A stretch of DNA of 64,000 bases from Dendrocalamus latiflorus (Eukaryota > Streptophyta > Magnoliopsida > Poales > Poaceae), in contig CM029654.1 in NCBI GenBank assembly GCA_017311315.1, positions 558,001-622,000 of the forward strand, read 5' to 3'. Shown piece after piece: positions 1 to 16,339 of this stretch. The position numbers and the translations under genes are program-made. The notes under the pieces are model-generated. The model was not told where the DNA came from and searched no databases. It worked only from the letters and a program-made list of their open reading frames with translations. Numbering within the stretch: the first letter of the stretch is position 1; the number at the start of each line of letters is the position of its first letter.

Positions 1-731
1 AGGTGAAGTGTTTTACATTCCTTTGTTTTCCGTTTGTTTCTCTTTTGAAAAATAAAAGTATTTATTTTATTAATTTACTTCTTTCGTGGGTATTTTAGTT
101 TTATACTTTGCTTGGATTGGTGGGGCTTTGGGGATAGTCTCGTTGGATGCCTTCTATTTCCTAGCTTTTATTTCTCAAGGTGCAAGCTTTCGGTTTTATT
201 TGGGGACGAGCAGAGGTGGTGAGTTCCGCTTATTTGGATTCAAGCTTCCAGCTTCTTATTTATTTTTTTATTATTCAAGTTTCCAGCTTCTTATTTATTT
301 GGATTTAGGCTAACATGTTTTTTCTATTTTTAATTTTTTTAAATTTAATTATACCAAATAAGCCACCATCAGCTATAGTGTAATTTCAATCAATTACAGT
401 GTAATTTTAACCATAAACTAACTTATTCCAGTCTAACCGAGTGACACCCTAGTCCTAGACCGGGGATTGTGAACGGTATGTACAGTTTGAATAGCAGATA
501 CAAATGAAATAGAGCTATTAGTTCCCTGTTGTTTCATTTTAAAAATCTGTTATAAGCTTATATTTCGTATACATTATTTAATGTCGCCGATTGACCGGCA
601 TATACAGTAGACTGGCGCAAGGATTATTACCTCGGCCTAAAGCCGTTATCTATCATACCCCATGTTATGAATTATTATTGAAACTCACTAATGCATGGTG
701 GGGATGAATGTTCCATAGAAAACATAGTAAA

Positions 732-798
732 CAACAGCATCGATAACTAATAGATACTATTAGTTAGCCGAGGATACTATTAGTTATCGATGCTGTTG
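732..798. repeat. Perfect inverted repeat, 22-bp arms
   Basis: Arms 732-753 and 777-798 are exact reverse complements, separated by 23 bases. The spacer itself repeats part of the arm (TACTATTAGTTA). The hairpin sits between two diverged copies of a roughly 110-bp direct repeat (about 600-745 and 852-965). It may be the junction of a small transposon or a foldback element. Confidence 0.75.
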
Positions 799-1039
799 CA
801 ACAATATCCTGAAAGTATAAGCCCAATAAATGATAATATTGTCACAGCCAATAGGCACATATAGTAGACTAATGGTGGCCTAAACCGTTACCTATCCTAC
901 AGAATATTGCGAATTATTGTAACCTAGCAACGCACGGGGATCTAAAAAGTCAATAGAAAAACTAGATTTATCATCAAGGGGTACTTTGTTACTAGCGAGC
1001 AGTTGACTAATGCTATACTGTTAGAAAGTTTTATATAGT

Positions 1040-1840
1040 TTTAACACACCACAGTAAATTTTATGTAAGTTTCAACGATACAACAAGTTTTATGGAAATT
1101 TCAGGTTTAAAAGGAAGAAGTTTTAAGAAAGTTTTAAGTAGATTTCAACAAATCTGAATAAGATTCAAAAAGGCTTTGAGAAAGTCCCAAAAATTCAAGC
1201 AAAACTTTGATAGGTTTCAGAGAGTTTCAAACAGGTTTCGAAGAGTTTCAGTGCATTATTAGAGTGTTTCAGTATGTTTAAATGAGTTTCAAATATGAAA
1301 CTTGATTAAAAAATGAGTTTTAGAATAGTTTCAAAAAAGATTCAAAAGCAAACTTCAAAGTTTCAAAGAGACAACAAAAAATCCAAGCAAATTTCATAAA
1401 TTTTAGGCGAGTTCCAGATTGAAACTACAAAATTCGAGCAGATTTCAAATACAAAAGTAGCAAACTTCATGTTTTCATTGTAGTTTCAAAAAAAACATAT
1501 TCACTAGAGCACATTAGAAGTGTAAAGATAGTGAATTTCGAATATGCTACAAGCCATCGTGCTCATCTTCGAACACTCAACTCCCATCATCACGCTTGTT
1601 CCACAATGTACGTTTCATATGTGTTTCATGATGTTTAATGTTCCAAAACACAAAGTCTTAGGTGGTTTTATATTCCAAATTGCAAATTTAGGTTTTATGT
1701 TTCAAAAAACAAGTTTCATGTGAGTTTCATGCGGCTATACATTCCAAACGCAAAGTTTTAGGTGGTTTTATGTTCCAAATTGCAAGTTTTATGAGGTTTT
1801 ATGTTCTAAATTGTAAGTTCATAAAAACAAAGGAATATGA
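1040..1840. repeat. Dense GTTTCA/TTTCAA hexamer tract
   Basis: The motifs GTTTCA, GTTTTA and TTTCAA recur dozens of times with irregular spacing over about 800 bp. There is no fixed period, so it is not a simple satellite. It is non-coding in all frames apart from short open runs. It may be an old minisatellite or the internal part of a degenerate transposon. Confidence 0.5.
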
Positions 1841-3603
1841 CATTTCAATGCAAAATGAAAAATCAGGAAAAGCTTCAAAGAGATGCAACAGATTAGGGCT
1901 AGGAAATAGCAGCGTCACCCGAAATAGGCTTAGGATTCGCGGTAGCGCACGTCAATCTCGGCAACATGGGAGAGTATCCCAACTCTTGTTGGCTTGTTGC
2001 GTCGTAGGCCTACTATGTAACCAGCTTCGCGTTGCTGCAATCCACCCCAGCCATGCCTACAACCACTGTTGCTCCCAAATATCGCCATTTGCTCGCTGTT
2101 GCATTGCCTCGATTGATCCCATCGTCGTCACGCCACCTCGCTTGCCAACAGCCACCCTTGTTGTAACCACTCCCTTCCGCATCACCTAGCACGCCCATGC
2201 TAGCCAACCCCACGGCCTCATGGTGGGGCTTATGAGTAGATTGTGAGTTTGGAATAGAAGAGTAGGGCGGTAGAGAGGGAGTTTGTTGGAAGGTAAATGA
2301 ATGAAATGGGGATGCATAAGCCGATAAGGATTGAAAGATGGATAGATATTAGGAGGAGGCAAATGATCTCGACTATCCATCGTAATAGATTGGATGCTTC
2401 TAAGCTATCCTGCTGATTGAACAAGCCCTAGGATTTCTCTTGTTACAAATATCATTACCGTAATATCCCAACAATGCTAGTTAAAGAAAGGCAATGTCCT
2501 AATATTTCATGTGCCATGTGGAGTGGGCCGTACAATATTTAATTGCGCTCCTAAACATTACATTTTTTATGCGTTCTTGGAAAAATTTAAATACGTATAT
2601 TTATAAAATATTTAGAATTCACTAGAAAAAACCTAATGAGCATAATCATTATAAAAAGGTACTTTTAAAATATTACGGTATCATATAATTTTTACATGTT
2701 ATGATAAAAAAAATAATGGTGACAAATGGGAGCAAATGCAAGTAGTTAGAATTGTACGATTTCTCACTAACATATAGATGGGTTATTTTAGGCTAATGGT
2801 TTATGGTTTAAATATTTGAATTCTGACTATTCGTGACAAGCATACACATAAAAAAAAGTCACATGCAATTTTAGCCAATACAGTTGAACTCAGTATACCT
2901 TTTACTACAATTTTTCTATTGATCCCATCTTAAAAAACACACCGTTTAAAAGCTAGTTACTGTAGACAGTATAAGCATAAGTCAACTTTAAGCCTAAAAG
3001 AACTCGGCTAACTTCTTGTAAAGAAAATGACTGCGGTACTTAACAAAGAAAAAGACAGTAGTTACGCCGGTATATTTGTTAGATGTCCAACCTCCTTTGC
3101 TTTGTTGGAGGCGACCGGACAGAACCTTGCCTTTGATGTCGTGATCTGCTTCCTTGGAAGATCCTCACATCCGTGGCTGCTTTCGTTGCTTTCAGTGTGG
3201 CCATGATTCTGCCTGTCGGAATCTTTAGTAACCTTCCCTTGGTTATTACTGTTTAAACTACTAACTATTCGTATTGTTCTTTCCCTTCGAATTCAAGCTA
3301 GAAACGCATTTCATATTAATTCGAATCCATCAGAATTCAGAGAATTAATCGATGCTAGTCCAGAAGAAGATGGTGGTAAAATGTAGCCAGAAATGCCAAG
3401 TTTTGTGTAGTGACATGCCAGACACAACCCATCAGCCGTAACTATAATAAACAGATATGCTACAGGGTTTATTCAGATAAGTTCATAGTGGCATCATTCA
3501 TAACATCACAATGAGAAAAGCAACTTTTTTTTTATAGGAACTCGGAAATATCAAGCATCGAAGAGATGGACCTAAAATAGACAATTCACATATGTAGAAA
3601 TGT

Positions 3604-8226
<4,623 letters not shown>

Positions 8227-8599
8227 GTCAGCACCGAGAGGAAGCTCGAATAATGGATGGATGGAGATGGGCACCGACGAGAGCGACGGGGAGGAGATGA
8301 AGGGCAGGTGGGAGGAAAATGCGGTTCGCCCACTTTTATACTTGCATCCGTCACCTTCCCTTCCCTTTCCTTTGCCTCGCCGAGCCTCTTGGCCGCTTCC
8401 GCTTCCCACTGCTTTTGGCGCCGGCCCAGTCCACGTGGCGCCCTCCTGGCCGTTGACGGCTCGGGAGGAAACGTTGCGCGTTCGATCCGATCACCGTTCC
8501 AGCACTCGCCTCGGTCGGAGACGGCGGCTTTGCGAAATCGCATCGCACCTAAGAGCTGACGTCACGCTGCCAGAGAGTAGACCAGCTCTGGGCAAGACG

Positions 8600-9370
8600 A
8601 TTTCCAGTTTTTCTTTTGGGTTTTGTTAAACATCATCCGGATATTTTTTTTCTAACTATAATTCAAATTTAGAACTGTTGGATTAGAGATCCAATGGTCA
8701 TGAATTCTCTCACTTCCCCTTCAATTTTACCCTCTCCCATTTAAAAAAAATCACACCCTTCAAAATATGGAGCCACTTGATCTTTAATCCAAAGGTTACA
8801 AATTTAAATAATAATTAAAAAAAATATCCAGGTAACACCTAGACACTCTTTTTCTTTTTGTTCCATGCCAGTGACGCAACAATAAGAAAAGAAGGCCTTG
8901 AGCACTTGTCAATATAAATATGAAATGTCACTGTACCTGCACAGGCACAACACACAAGCAATACTAGCACCCATTCATACTTCACACCACATGGGAACAC
9001 CTCGATTCCTCCTCTCTAGTCCAGGTTCGCGGCATGGTTCAGACACAGAGAACCCCCCAGCGCACCGGCGGCTAGGGAGAGATGGGATCCCCCCTCCTTG
9101 TCCGTTTACATTTGGCCAGCAGGGAGGACACGTTGTTCATCAGTCAACATCAAAGTGGAGTAGGATGACGCCAGTGACGAGGCATCCGTCAAACAAGAAT
9201 CGTCCACGCGGCAACTCTGACACTACACGCCGGTAATAGCCCGAGATAGTTATGTCAACATTCCGGTAACTCGTGAAATAAAAAGTTTCAAAACTTACAG
9301 GTTATGGGGGTGTTTGTTTACTAGCCACAGTCTACTACGCCTAAGGTTAAACAAGTTTGATCAACTCAAG
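8600..9370. other. Intergenic, MDAR upstream region
   Basis: No gene is seen. The proximal part upstream of 8226 is GC-rich with a GA microsatellite inside intron 1 (about 8147-8163). The MDAR promoter and 5' leader are expected within about 8230-8600, but no certain TATA box was picked out. The remainder is AT-rich sequence without recognisable coding content. Confidence 0.5.
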
Positions 9371-9563
9371 GAGCTGTTTGGTTGCAACCACAGTTGTAGC
9401 AAGATTCTCTTCCGGCAAACTAGATCCCACGCGTCAATGACTCAAAAAAGTGTGGCAAAATTCTCTTAGTCTTGCTAAGGTGCGGTAAAGAATTTGAGCA
9501 CCTCAACTTAGTCAAGTGTGGCAATTTTTATTGGTAAAATATGACTAGCAACCAAACAGCCTC
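9371..9563. mobile_element. MITE with GCTGTTTGGTTGC ends
   Basis: The left end GAGCTGTTTGGTTGC and right end GCAACCAAACAGCC form terminal inverted repeats around about 190 bp of AT-rich sequence. I could not define the target duplication with certainty. A second element with similar termini lies at 10178-10388. Confidence 0.6.
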
Positions 9564-9853
9564 TATATTTTTCCATGCATGGGTAAATCTTCCTCGGATC
9601 CTCATCCAACCAAGCCCGTTACGTCTCCCCTAATACCTCACGAAACTAAAATGTTAACAATCCCTTTGCCCTACGATTCTGGATGGAAGGCTGACTATAA
9701 AAATTTGACAAGTTACAGGGTTCTAATGAGACGCTGCTCCCTCTGATGAAGAAGGGTAAACTCAATGCACCACAACGGCAGAAAAAAGATCTTCTAAGAG
9801 AGGAGGAAAGCACATTTATCTTGAGGCAGGTCAGCAAATGGTCGAGGAACAGC

Positions 9854-9997
9854 GGGGGATTCATGTTTTTGCCACTCTTAAGATTGGTCAATTACCTCTG
9901 TCACTTACATGTGGGACCGCCTGAGTCATTGACAACGGGTTAGGGTGGCAAATCTGTTACCCTCACCTCATAAGAGTGGTAAAAACATAAATTTTCC
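9854..9997. mobile_element. 144-bp Mutator-like MITE, 9-bp duplication
   Basis: The terminal inverted repeats share the core TGTTTTTGCCACTCTTA / TAAGAGTGGTAAAAACA. The element is bounded by the 9-bp direct repeat AGGAACAGC at 9845-9853 and 9998-10006. A 9-bp duplication is characteristic of Mutator-like elements. It has no coding capacity. Confidence 0.82.
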
Positions 9998-10177
9998 AGG
10001 AACAGCAGGCATAACATGCCAACCCTGCAGAACGTACATGACATGACAACTCTAGAAATAAAAGAATCGGAACCACTTCTTGAATGGGTCACATGATCAC
10101 ATCGGTTCACAGGAGAATCATGCAAAAAAAAAATTTATGGTAAAATTGAGATAACACGATGCACAAGGTAATTTTGG

Positions 10178-10388
10178 GGCTGTTTGGTTACCTATATGCA
10201 CTTGGCCTGTATCAGCTCATGTAAGGAGCGTGTGTTTGATTGCCTGGTTGGCTCTCGGAGCCAGGTCCATCGTGTGCAAATTTTCACCCCGAGCCAGGCC
10301 CGAGGGAAACGAGTAGAGGGAGCTTCGCTCCTCAGCCTGGCCCAACAGATGCAAGGAGCGGTGCGGATGCAGGCAACCAAACAGCCCT
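10178..10388. mobile_element. MITE with GGGCTGTTTGGTTACC ends
   Basis: The left end GGGGCTGTTTGGTTACC and right end GCAACCAAACAGCCC are near-perfect terminal inverted repeats about 210 bp apart. The interior is fairly GC-rich. The target duplication is not clear. The termini resemble those of the element at 9371-9563. Confidence 0.62.
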
Positions 10389-11127
10389 AAATTTGTTTCT
10401 TCGGGGAAAAAAAGAGAAGCTGCTTTGATTTCCTGCAAGTTGCCTACATCCCGAGATGCTTTTGATTTACAAATACATAATCTTGTAAAGTAAATTTCCA
10501 AGTATTTATGTCTACCAAAACAAACCATAGAAACAGCTAAATTTAGATGAAATCCGTCCAAGGAAAAACCAAATCAACACTAATCAAAGCTGCCCTGCAC
10601 ATAGTGGGCACAATATACTATCAATAGGAAGAAACAAAAAGATTCCTGAAATGCTGAAATAAGCTTGATAGCCACCAAAGTAAAACAGAATCGTATCAGA
10701 ATTTGTGAATCAAGAATTAAGAGTTTTCTATCGAGAATTATTACGACTGATAGTCCAATCTTTAGGTATGTAGGTAACTGAGAAAAAAAAAAGGTTCGTT
10801 TATCCCAGCTAATGGCCAATTTGCATGGCATGTATTTCACAGGAATACGAGGAAAATCGAGTGTTCTAAACGAGTCCTAAACAGATAGAATTCGAAGGAA
10901 CAATCATTGGTTGGAAGCGTGCAGGTCAGACTCATAAACTGTGCATCTTCTTGGTCACAAGACAACAGTACAACACTAGATCTAGCTTTTCAGAAAAACA
11001 GGATGCTAACATCAAATATCTTTACAAATGTGGTCAAGTCTGTCTCCATATGTACAACAAGGAAACAAGAAAATTTAATCCAAAATGTACCAAATTCATG
11101 AGAGAAGAAAAACTGACCAATGGGAGC

Positions 11128-14100
11128 TTATGTCTTGGGAACTGTAACGTCCAAGATCTTCACATCCTGATATGGTTTGTCGGTCTTGACCTTCTCAATT
11201 TGCTTTAAACACAAAATGTTAAGTAAGGAAGATAAAATGAAGGTAATTTAAAGACAACATTCAGCAACTAAGTGAACATACAAAACTCTGATACCTGAAC
11301 AACATCCATCCCTTTCATAACTCTACCGAAATCTGTGTGTTTGTTATCTAGCCATGGAGTTGCCACAGTGGTGATAAAGAATTGAGAACCATTGGTATTT
11401 GGTCCTGCGTTGGCCATTGAAAGTGTATAAGGTCGGTCATATCTCAAGCTGCAAGAGAAGCACCATAGTTGTCATTATAAGCCTACAAGGGATAGGACAT
11501 CCATAAAAGACTGTTCTCTTTGAGCAAACAGCAACAACAAAAACGACAGTGCATAGAAAATTTAAATGACCATATAGAAAATTTACAATCTGCATATGTA
11601 TGATAACAACAATAAGTCTTTACTGTCTTACAGAAAGATTATGCCGGACAAAATTATACATTGTCATTATTCGTATATGCAATCAGCAACTAGGAGCCCA
11701 CATTTATTACTTAGTGTGATAACAGGTCAAAAGTTCAACATGAGCGACTATTAAGGTACCTCAGTGACACAAACTGTTATTAAAACCATGTCGTTTGACT
11801 AGCCAATTGATCCATATAAGAAAATCCCAGAAGAACAGGTATATTCTTTGATATCATTAAGTAATCTCCTTGAGAAACATTAATCATTTTAAATGTAACA
11901 ACAAACAAAAAAAAATGGACTAGTAATATTGAAGTACATGAAGCACCGAATATATGAAGACAGAAACTATGGCATACCTTTATGCCCAAAAGGGTAGCAT
12001 AGATAGGAAAGTTGCATCACTCATCGAAGACAGCATCAGGTTGAGGAACATTTTCAGTCTTTTCTATTTCCTTCTCAACAGCCATTCTTCGCCCAAAATC
12101 AATAGCCTCAAGATGATACAACGGAACATCACTTCTCTGCAAATATTGCACTACCTACAAGTGATAACATTCAGTTGGAAATCAGAATCAAACACATTTA
12201 CCTGTGCCCCAAACATTGGACAGAGGAAGACTCTTACCTCAAGGGACTCATCGTATACACGTCTTAGTTTGCCAGTTTTGAACCAAAATACCCGTATCCT
12301 GCGATCAGGGGATGTGACAGCAAATTGAGTACCATCATTGCTGACAAAACCAGCTCATTTAGCAGAGTTATTCAGTGTATAATAAAAGTAATAAGAGTGC
12401 CGATCATTTCCAAAAAAAGTATCAGATTTGACAACGAATTTGACCTAATTAATTTTGTCCAGATGCTTGACGTCATTTTTAGCTATCATAGCGGTTCAGA
12501 ATGAAGTGATTTAGCCCTAACCACTATGATAAAATGAATATGTCAAGTCTTACAAATTCAGATACCTCTGTCGTCTAAATGGTGTGCTGTTAAAAAGAAG
12601 CAAAAATCTGTTATCTAAATGGTGTGCTGTTAAAAAGAAGAAGCAAAAGCATGTTGTGTAGCAGTCTATGCACAGCAGGAATATATTTATTCTGCTGTAG
12701 AGCATTCAAGCTTCTTGTTGTGCAATTGTATGGCTAGTTCTATGAATGAAGAAGCAAGATATGCAGATCATGTGAGAACCAAATAAACAGTACCTCAATA
12801 GCAGACACACTCGTCTTGCATTTTGCAATTTCAAATAGATTTGTATCTGTTTTAAAACAAAATTTCACCCTGCATAAAGCAAATAGCTACATCAAGCATT
12901 GATAAGTCTAATGAGTTGATGCGTTTACCAGGGGGAAAAAAGAAAAGCTCTTAACACATATAAATATAGTTGTCACGAAAGGAACTCATAGCAACATGCT
13001 GACAAAGTGAAAGGGTTTGAAAGATAAACTAACAATTTAAATCAGGAAAAACTAGGTAGGTGACTATCAAGCACAGAAGTGATTCAGTACAAGGTTTCAA
13101 GTTGGGCATTGACTTATGTTAGTATGGTATCCCTTCAACTGTTGCACCTTTACTAAACATAATAGTATCTAATTAGATCTCACCGTATTCAAACATATTT
13201 TATCTGGTGCATGTTCCGGTTACAAAGTTTTCAGCAAAAGTAATGGAAGGTAGGAGCATATACTCAAGTTTGCAGTGGTCCAGGACAATGTTTTGGCAAA
13301 GACAAAATCAGAAGCTACATGATGCTGAAAATAACTCCAAGGAAGCAACAACATACACATCTTCTGGAAACTTGAGGGTAGATGGAGACCAGTATTCCAA
13401 GAGTCCTTTGGCATCAGCAGATATCACAGCATTGTGCACATGGTTATATTTCATAACTTTTACAGAGGCAGCATGAATCTGCAGTTAAAGAATATCATAC
13501 AGTACATATCCTTTGGTTACTTAAATTCAAAGGAATAATAAGAAAGGAAAACATAGAAGGCAACAACAAATTACCTCTTTGGAGATGATGAGATCATTTG
13601 AACCAGAATGAGTATCATATATGTGAACAGAAGGTGTATTTCGGTCACTAACAGCAAGTTTTGGTTTAACATCCCCTTGTCGGTAAACCCACTCAATCGC
13701 CCCAGGAACAAATGGGAGACACATCATGAAGATCATGTCATAGTTTACCACATCGTATATCTTCACAGACGAGATCGTGCAACAAAGTAAGCCATCGACA
13801 CTCACCTGCATTACTGAATCGCGCTATAATTTGCAGTTGTTCATATTATCACAGGTAGGAGTAATGAGTGAGAGTAGCAACTAGCAAGCTAGATATATTT
13901 TATGCAGCGTAAGACAAGTATCATGAATGTAACAAATATTTTTTTTCTGAATTGAGGAGGTGAACATAAGAATGTGGGCACTCACAGCTAAGCCATCGAT
14001 TGGACTGGGATTTGACCGAAAATGTTTAGCAAATTCGATCCCAACCAGTTTTTTCTTCCAATATTTCAGATGCCCTGGGGAAACAAAACAAAAGCAAGCT

Positions 14101-14738
14101 AATCAAGCTCCCATCACACGAAACGGAATCAGCCAACTTTCCCAATAAGCTCAGCGAAACTGATCCCTGCATAGATCTAAGCTCAAGTCTAGTAAGCCCT
14201 AGCAATTATTAATTCGGTCCACAGGCCTAAGCCGTAGAGTTGAATCCACAGACACGCACAGAGCAGCTTGCCATTTCCACAAAATATCCAGATAAAATTC
14301 AACACACGCTGCAACTAGCTAGCCCATCCACCAGCACAATCCACTACAGTACACGAAATAAGACAGTGTACTGAGACGAGTGTGCGCGAGAGATCACCAT
14401 CTTCGCTCCCGGTGATGAAGAAGTCGGCGGGGGACACGGCGACGTGTGTGACGACGTCCCGATGCATATAGCTCCTCTCGTACCTGCAAAAGCACCGCCA
14501 CAGTTAGCCACGCAGCTGCAAGCGCCCCCAAATCCTAGCCCTAAACGGCGAGGAGAAGACGCACATGGCGGCAGAGAGGGGGGGCGTCGAGGAAGGCCTG
14601 CTCGAACTGTAGCGGGCGCTTCTGCCGCTGCCGCTGCCGCGCCGGGCCCGGCCCGATCATCTCCTCCCCTTGCTCCTCCTGCCCCCACGGCGGGGTCGGC
14701 GGCCGCGCCACTGCCGTGCTCGCGCTAGCCATCGCCAT
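11128..14738 (-). pseudogene. Decayed WD40-cyclophilin (CYP71-type) gene
   Basis: CYP71-type proteins are nuclear WD40-peptidylprolyl isomerases that act on chromatin. Several minus-strand exons match the family: the start with PLQFEQAFLDA (to about 14560), YERSYMHRDVVTHV (about 14398-14484), WD40 exons near 13984-14060, 13576-13806, 13359-13478, 12797-12871, 12233-12331 and 12020-12156, then cyclophilin pieces at 11297-11448 (TLSMANAGPNTNGSQFF) and 11128-11203, ending in TAA. The copy is broken. A one-base gain in the C-run of exon 1 shifts the frame, four or so residues are missing after GLLCCTIS, the splice acceptor before NDGTQFAVTSPDRR is no longer AG, and an in-frame TGA follows PQPDAVFDE. 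The exons for the rest of the WD40 part and most of the cyclophilin core (including the FHRVI/GFMIQ catalytic region) are absent between 11450 and 11990. It is almost certainly non-functional as an isomerase. Confidence 0.85.
12560..12650. repeat. Short tandem duplication in pseudogene intron
   Basis: A unit containing CTAAATGGTGTGCTGTTAAA occurs twice in tandem with a period of about 42 bp. It lies in an intron of the decayed cyclophilin gene and shows no other function. Confidence 0.7.
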
Positions 14739-14929
14739 CGGTCGTCACGCTCGTTATCGCGGAGCTCGCGGTCGTCGTCGCCATCTCGATCTCGAGCTCT
14801 ACTAGGGGATATGGGGATTTGGGGGAAGCCTCGAGACGGCGTGTGTTTGGGTGGTTGGGGCTTCGAGAAGGGTAGGGACGGAGTTTCGTGCCAGAATTTG
14901 AATTTGCACCTATCCCACTCTCCCTCCAC

Positions 14930-16230
14930 CTCGATCCGAACCGCTAATGCTCGATCCGACGGTCACCGTGAAACCAAATACTCGTACATCGCTACAGTTC
15001 TCTTTTTTTTCTACTTTTTGCTCCTGGTATACTGCGGATTCTTTTGGTTTTTTATTTTTGAATTTTAGTTGTTTGTGAGAAATAGAATATAGAAAAAATA
15101 GTCATATTTGATTTTTTTTAATCGATATAGATGAACTCAGAACAGTATCTACTATAATCTACCTATAGAACTCTGTCTTAAAAAGACACATCACCGTTTA
15201 AAAATTAGCTAGTGTAGCAAAAATTGATAAGCCAAAAACCAACCGAACCCATCCATGATCACTATTCACTAGCGTTAGAAGATTCCAAAAATCCAGAACA
15301 CGCGCAGCTCATGAAACGTGCGATGTGTCCTGGTTATGGTAGGCAGAAACTCGCTTTCATCCCAGTTTGCTTGGATTATGTATCATACCATGTCGATCGC
15401 CATTGATTTTTTTTTTTTTTTTTGGAGACCGATCGCCATTTGCTACCAATCTTCCAGGCCAACCAAATATTCCTCAGAAATATTTTAGAAGATAGAGCAG
15501 AGATTAAGGAAAATGAATGAATACTTGGCCAGGAGTTGGGGCATCAAGCATGTCAGATCACAATATGTGATACAGCCATTCTGTCGCTTACCAATTTGCC
15601 ATCATGGGACTAAACCTTAGAAAAACTCGGCGATTATATACATGTGTTTTTCTCCTTAACAATTATAACCTTGATCGGTTCGGCTTGAGCTTCTGGTTTA
15701 TTTTCCACTATTTATAAATTTCGTCTTTTTCTGAACTTTTAGTTTTTTGTTGAGCTTTTTTGCCGGTTCTTTTTTCCCGTATTCGTTTGTATTATACATA
15801 TTGGGTTAACATATTTTTAAATTTTTTAAAATTTAATTATGCTAAATAAGTCTCTGTCAGCTACAGTGTTTTTTTCAGCCAGCTACAGTACATCCAATCA
15901 TAAGTTTTTAAGCTCAACTGATCGCCACCGTAATGACGCATCGCTAGCCAGCAATGGGCGACTCGAATGTACACGAGTGAGAGGACAGCTAAGCATAATT
16001 TGGTCAAACTGCCGAACCATCCATCCTTAATTGACTAGACCTGCAGATACTACTGCTGACAGTTAGCGTTTATTAATTCCTTGGATGCCATGCCACCTCC
16101 TTGCAAGCTCACCCAACGACACGACACCCTCGCGCTTATCAATCCATCGTTGTGGCCTCTTCTCCTGGCGCACGTTCTTGCAGCAGCAGCAGCAGCAGCA
16201 GGAGCTGGTGCACTAGCCAGCCTCGTCGCG
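14930..16230. other. Intergenic between cyclophilin pseudogene and DUF868 gene
   Basis: No coding gene is seen. About 15100-15240 and 15660-15910 match the dispersed AT-rich repeat (motif AAAAGCTAGTTACTGTAG-like) that recurs in this window. A poly-T run lies at about 15407-15424. The proximal 300 bp before 16340 contain a CAG microsatellite (about 16183-16200) and presumably the promoter and leader of the next gene. Confidence 0.5.
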
Positions 16231-16339
16231 AGATTTGAAGCTTCCGATATGCAGTAGCATCTCCCCGTCTGATCCGGCTTTGTGCAGTGTTGCTCGGTTG
16301 CTCCTCGTCGAAGATTTGATCGAGCGGCGCCGCGGAGCA

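Larger units (their letters stand above)
1..3603. other. Gene-free repeat-rich flank
   Basis: I find no convincing protein-coding gene here. The stretch is AT-rich and contains diverged direct repeats (about 575-745 and 835-965), a perfect inverted repeat (732-798), a block dense in GTTTCA-like hexamers (about 1040-1840) and short open frames with no recognisable family. Around 3190-3235 a plus-strand frame reads CFRCFQCGHDSACRN. This resembles a CCHC zinc knuckle and may be a scrap of a retroelement, but it is too short to call. The segment from about 2880 to 3000 belongs to a dispersed repeat also seen near 15.1, 27.3, 50.5 and 58.8 kb. Confidence 0.6.

Noticed and set aside
1040..1840. CRISPR-like or satellite array
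   Set aside because: The repeated words are short, irregularly spaced and without unique spacers, and the genome is a plant nuclear one.
1770..2189. 139-aa plus-strand frame
   Set aside because: No family resemblance, poor codon pattern, and it overlaps the hexamer-rich tract and an opposite-strand frame.
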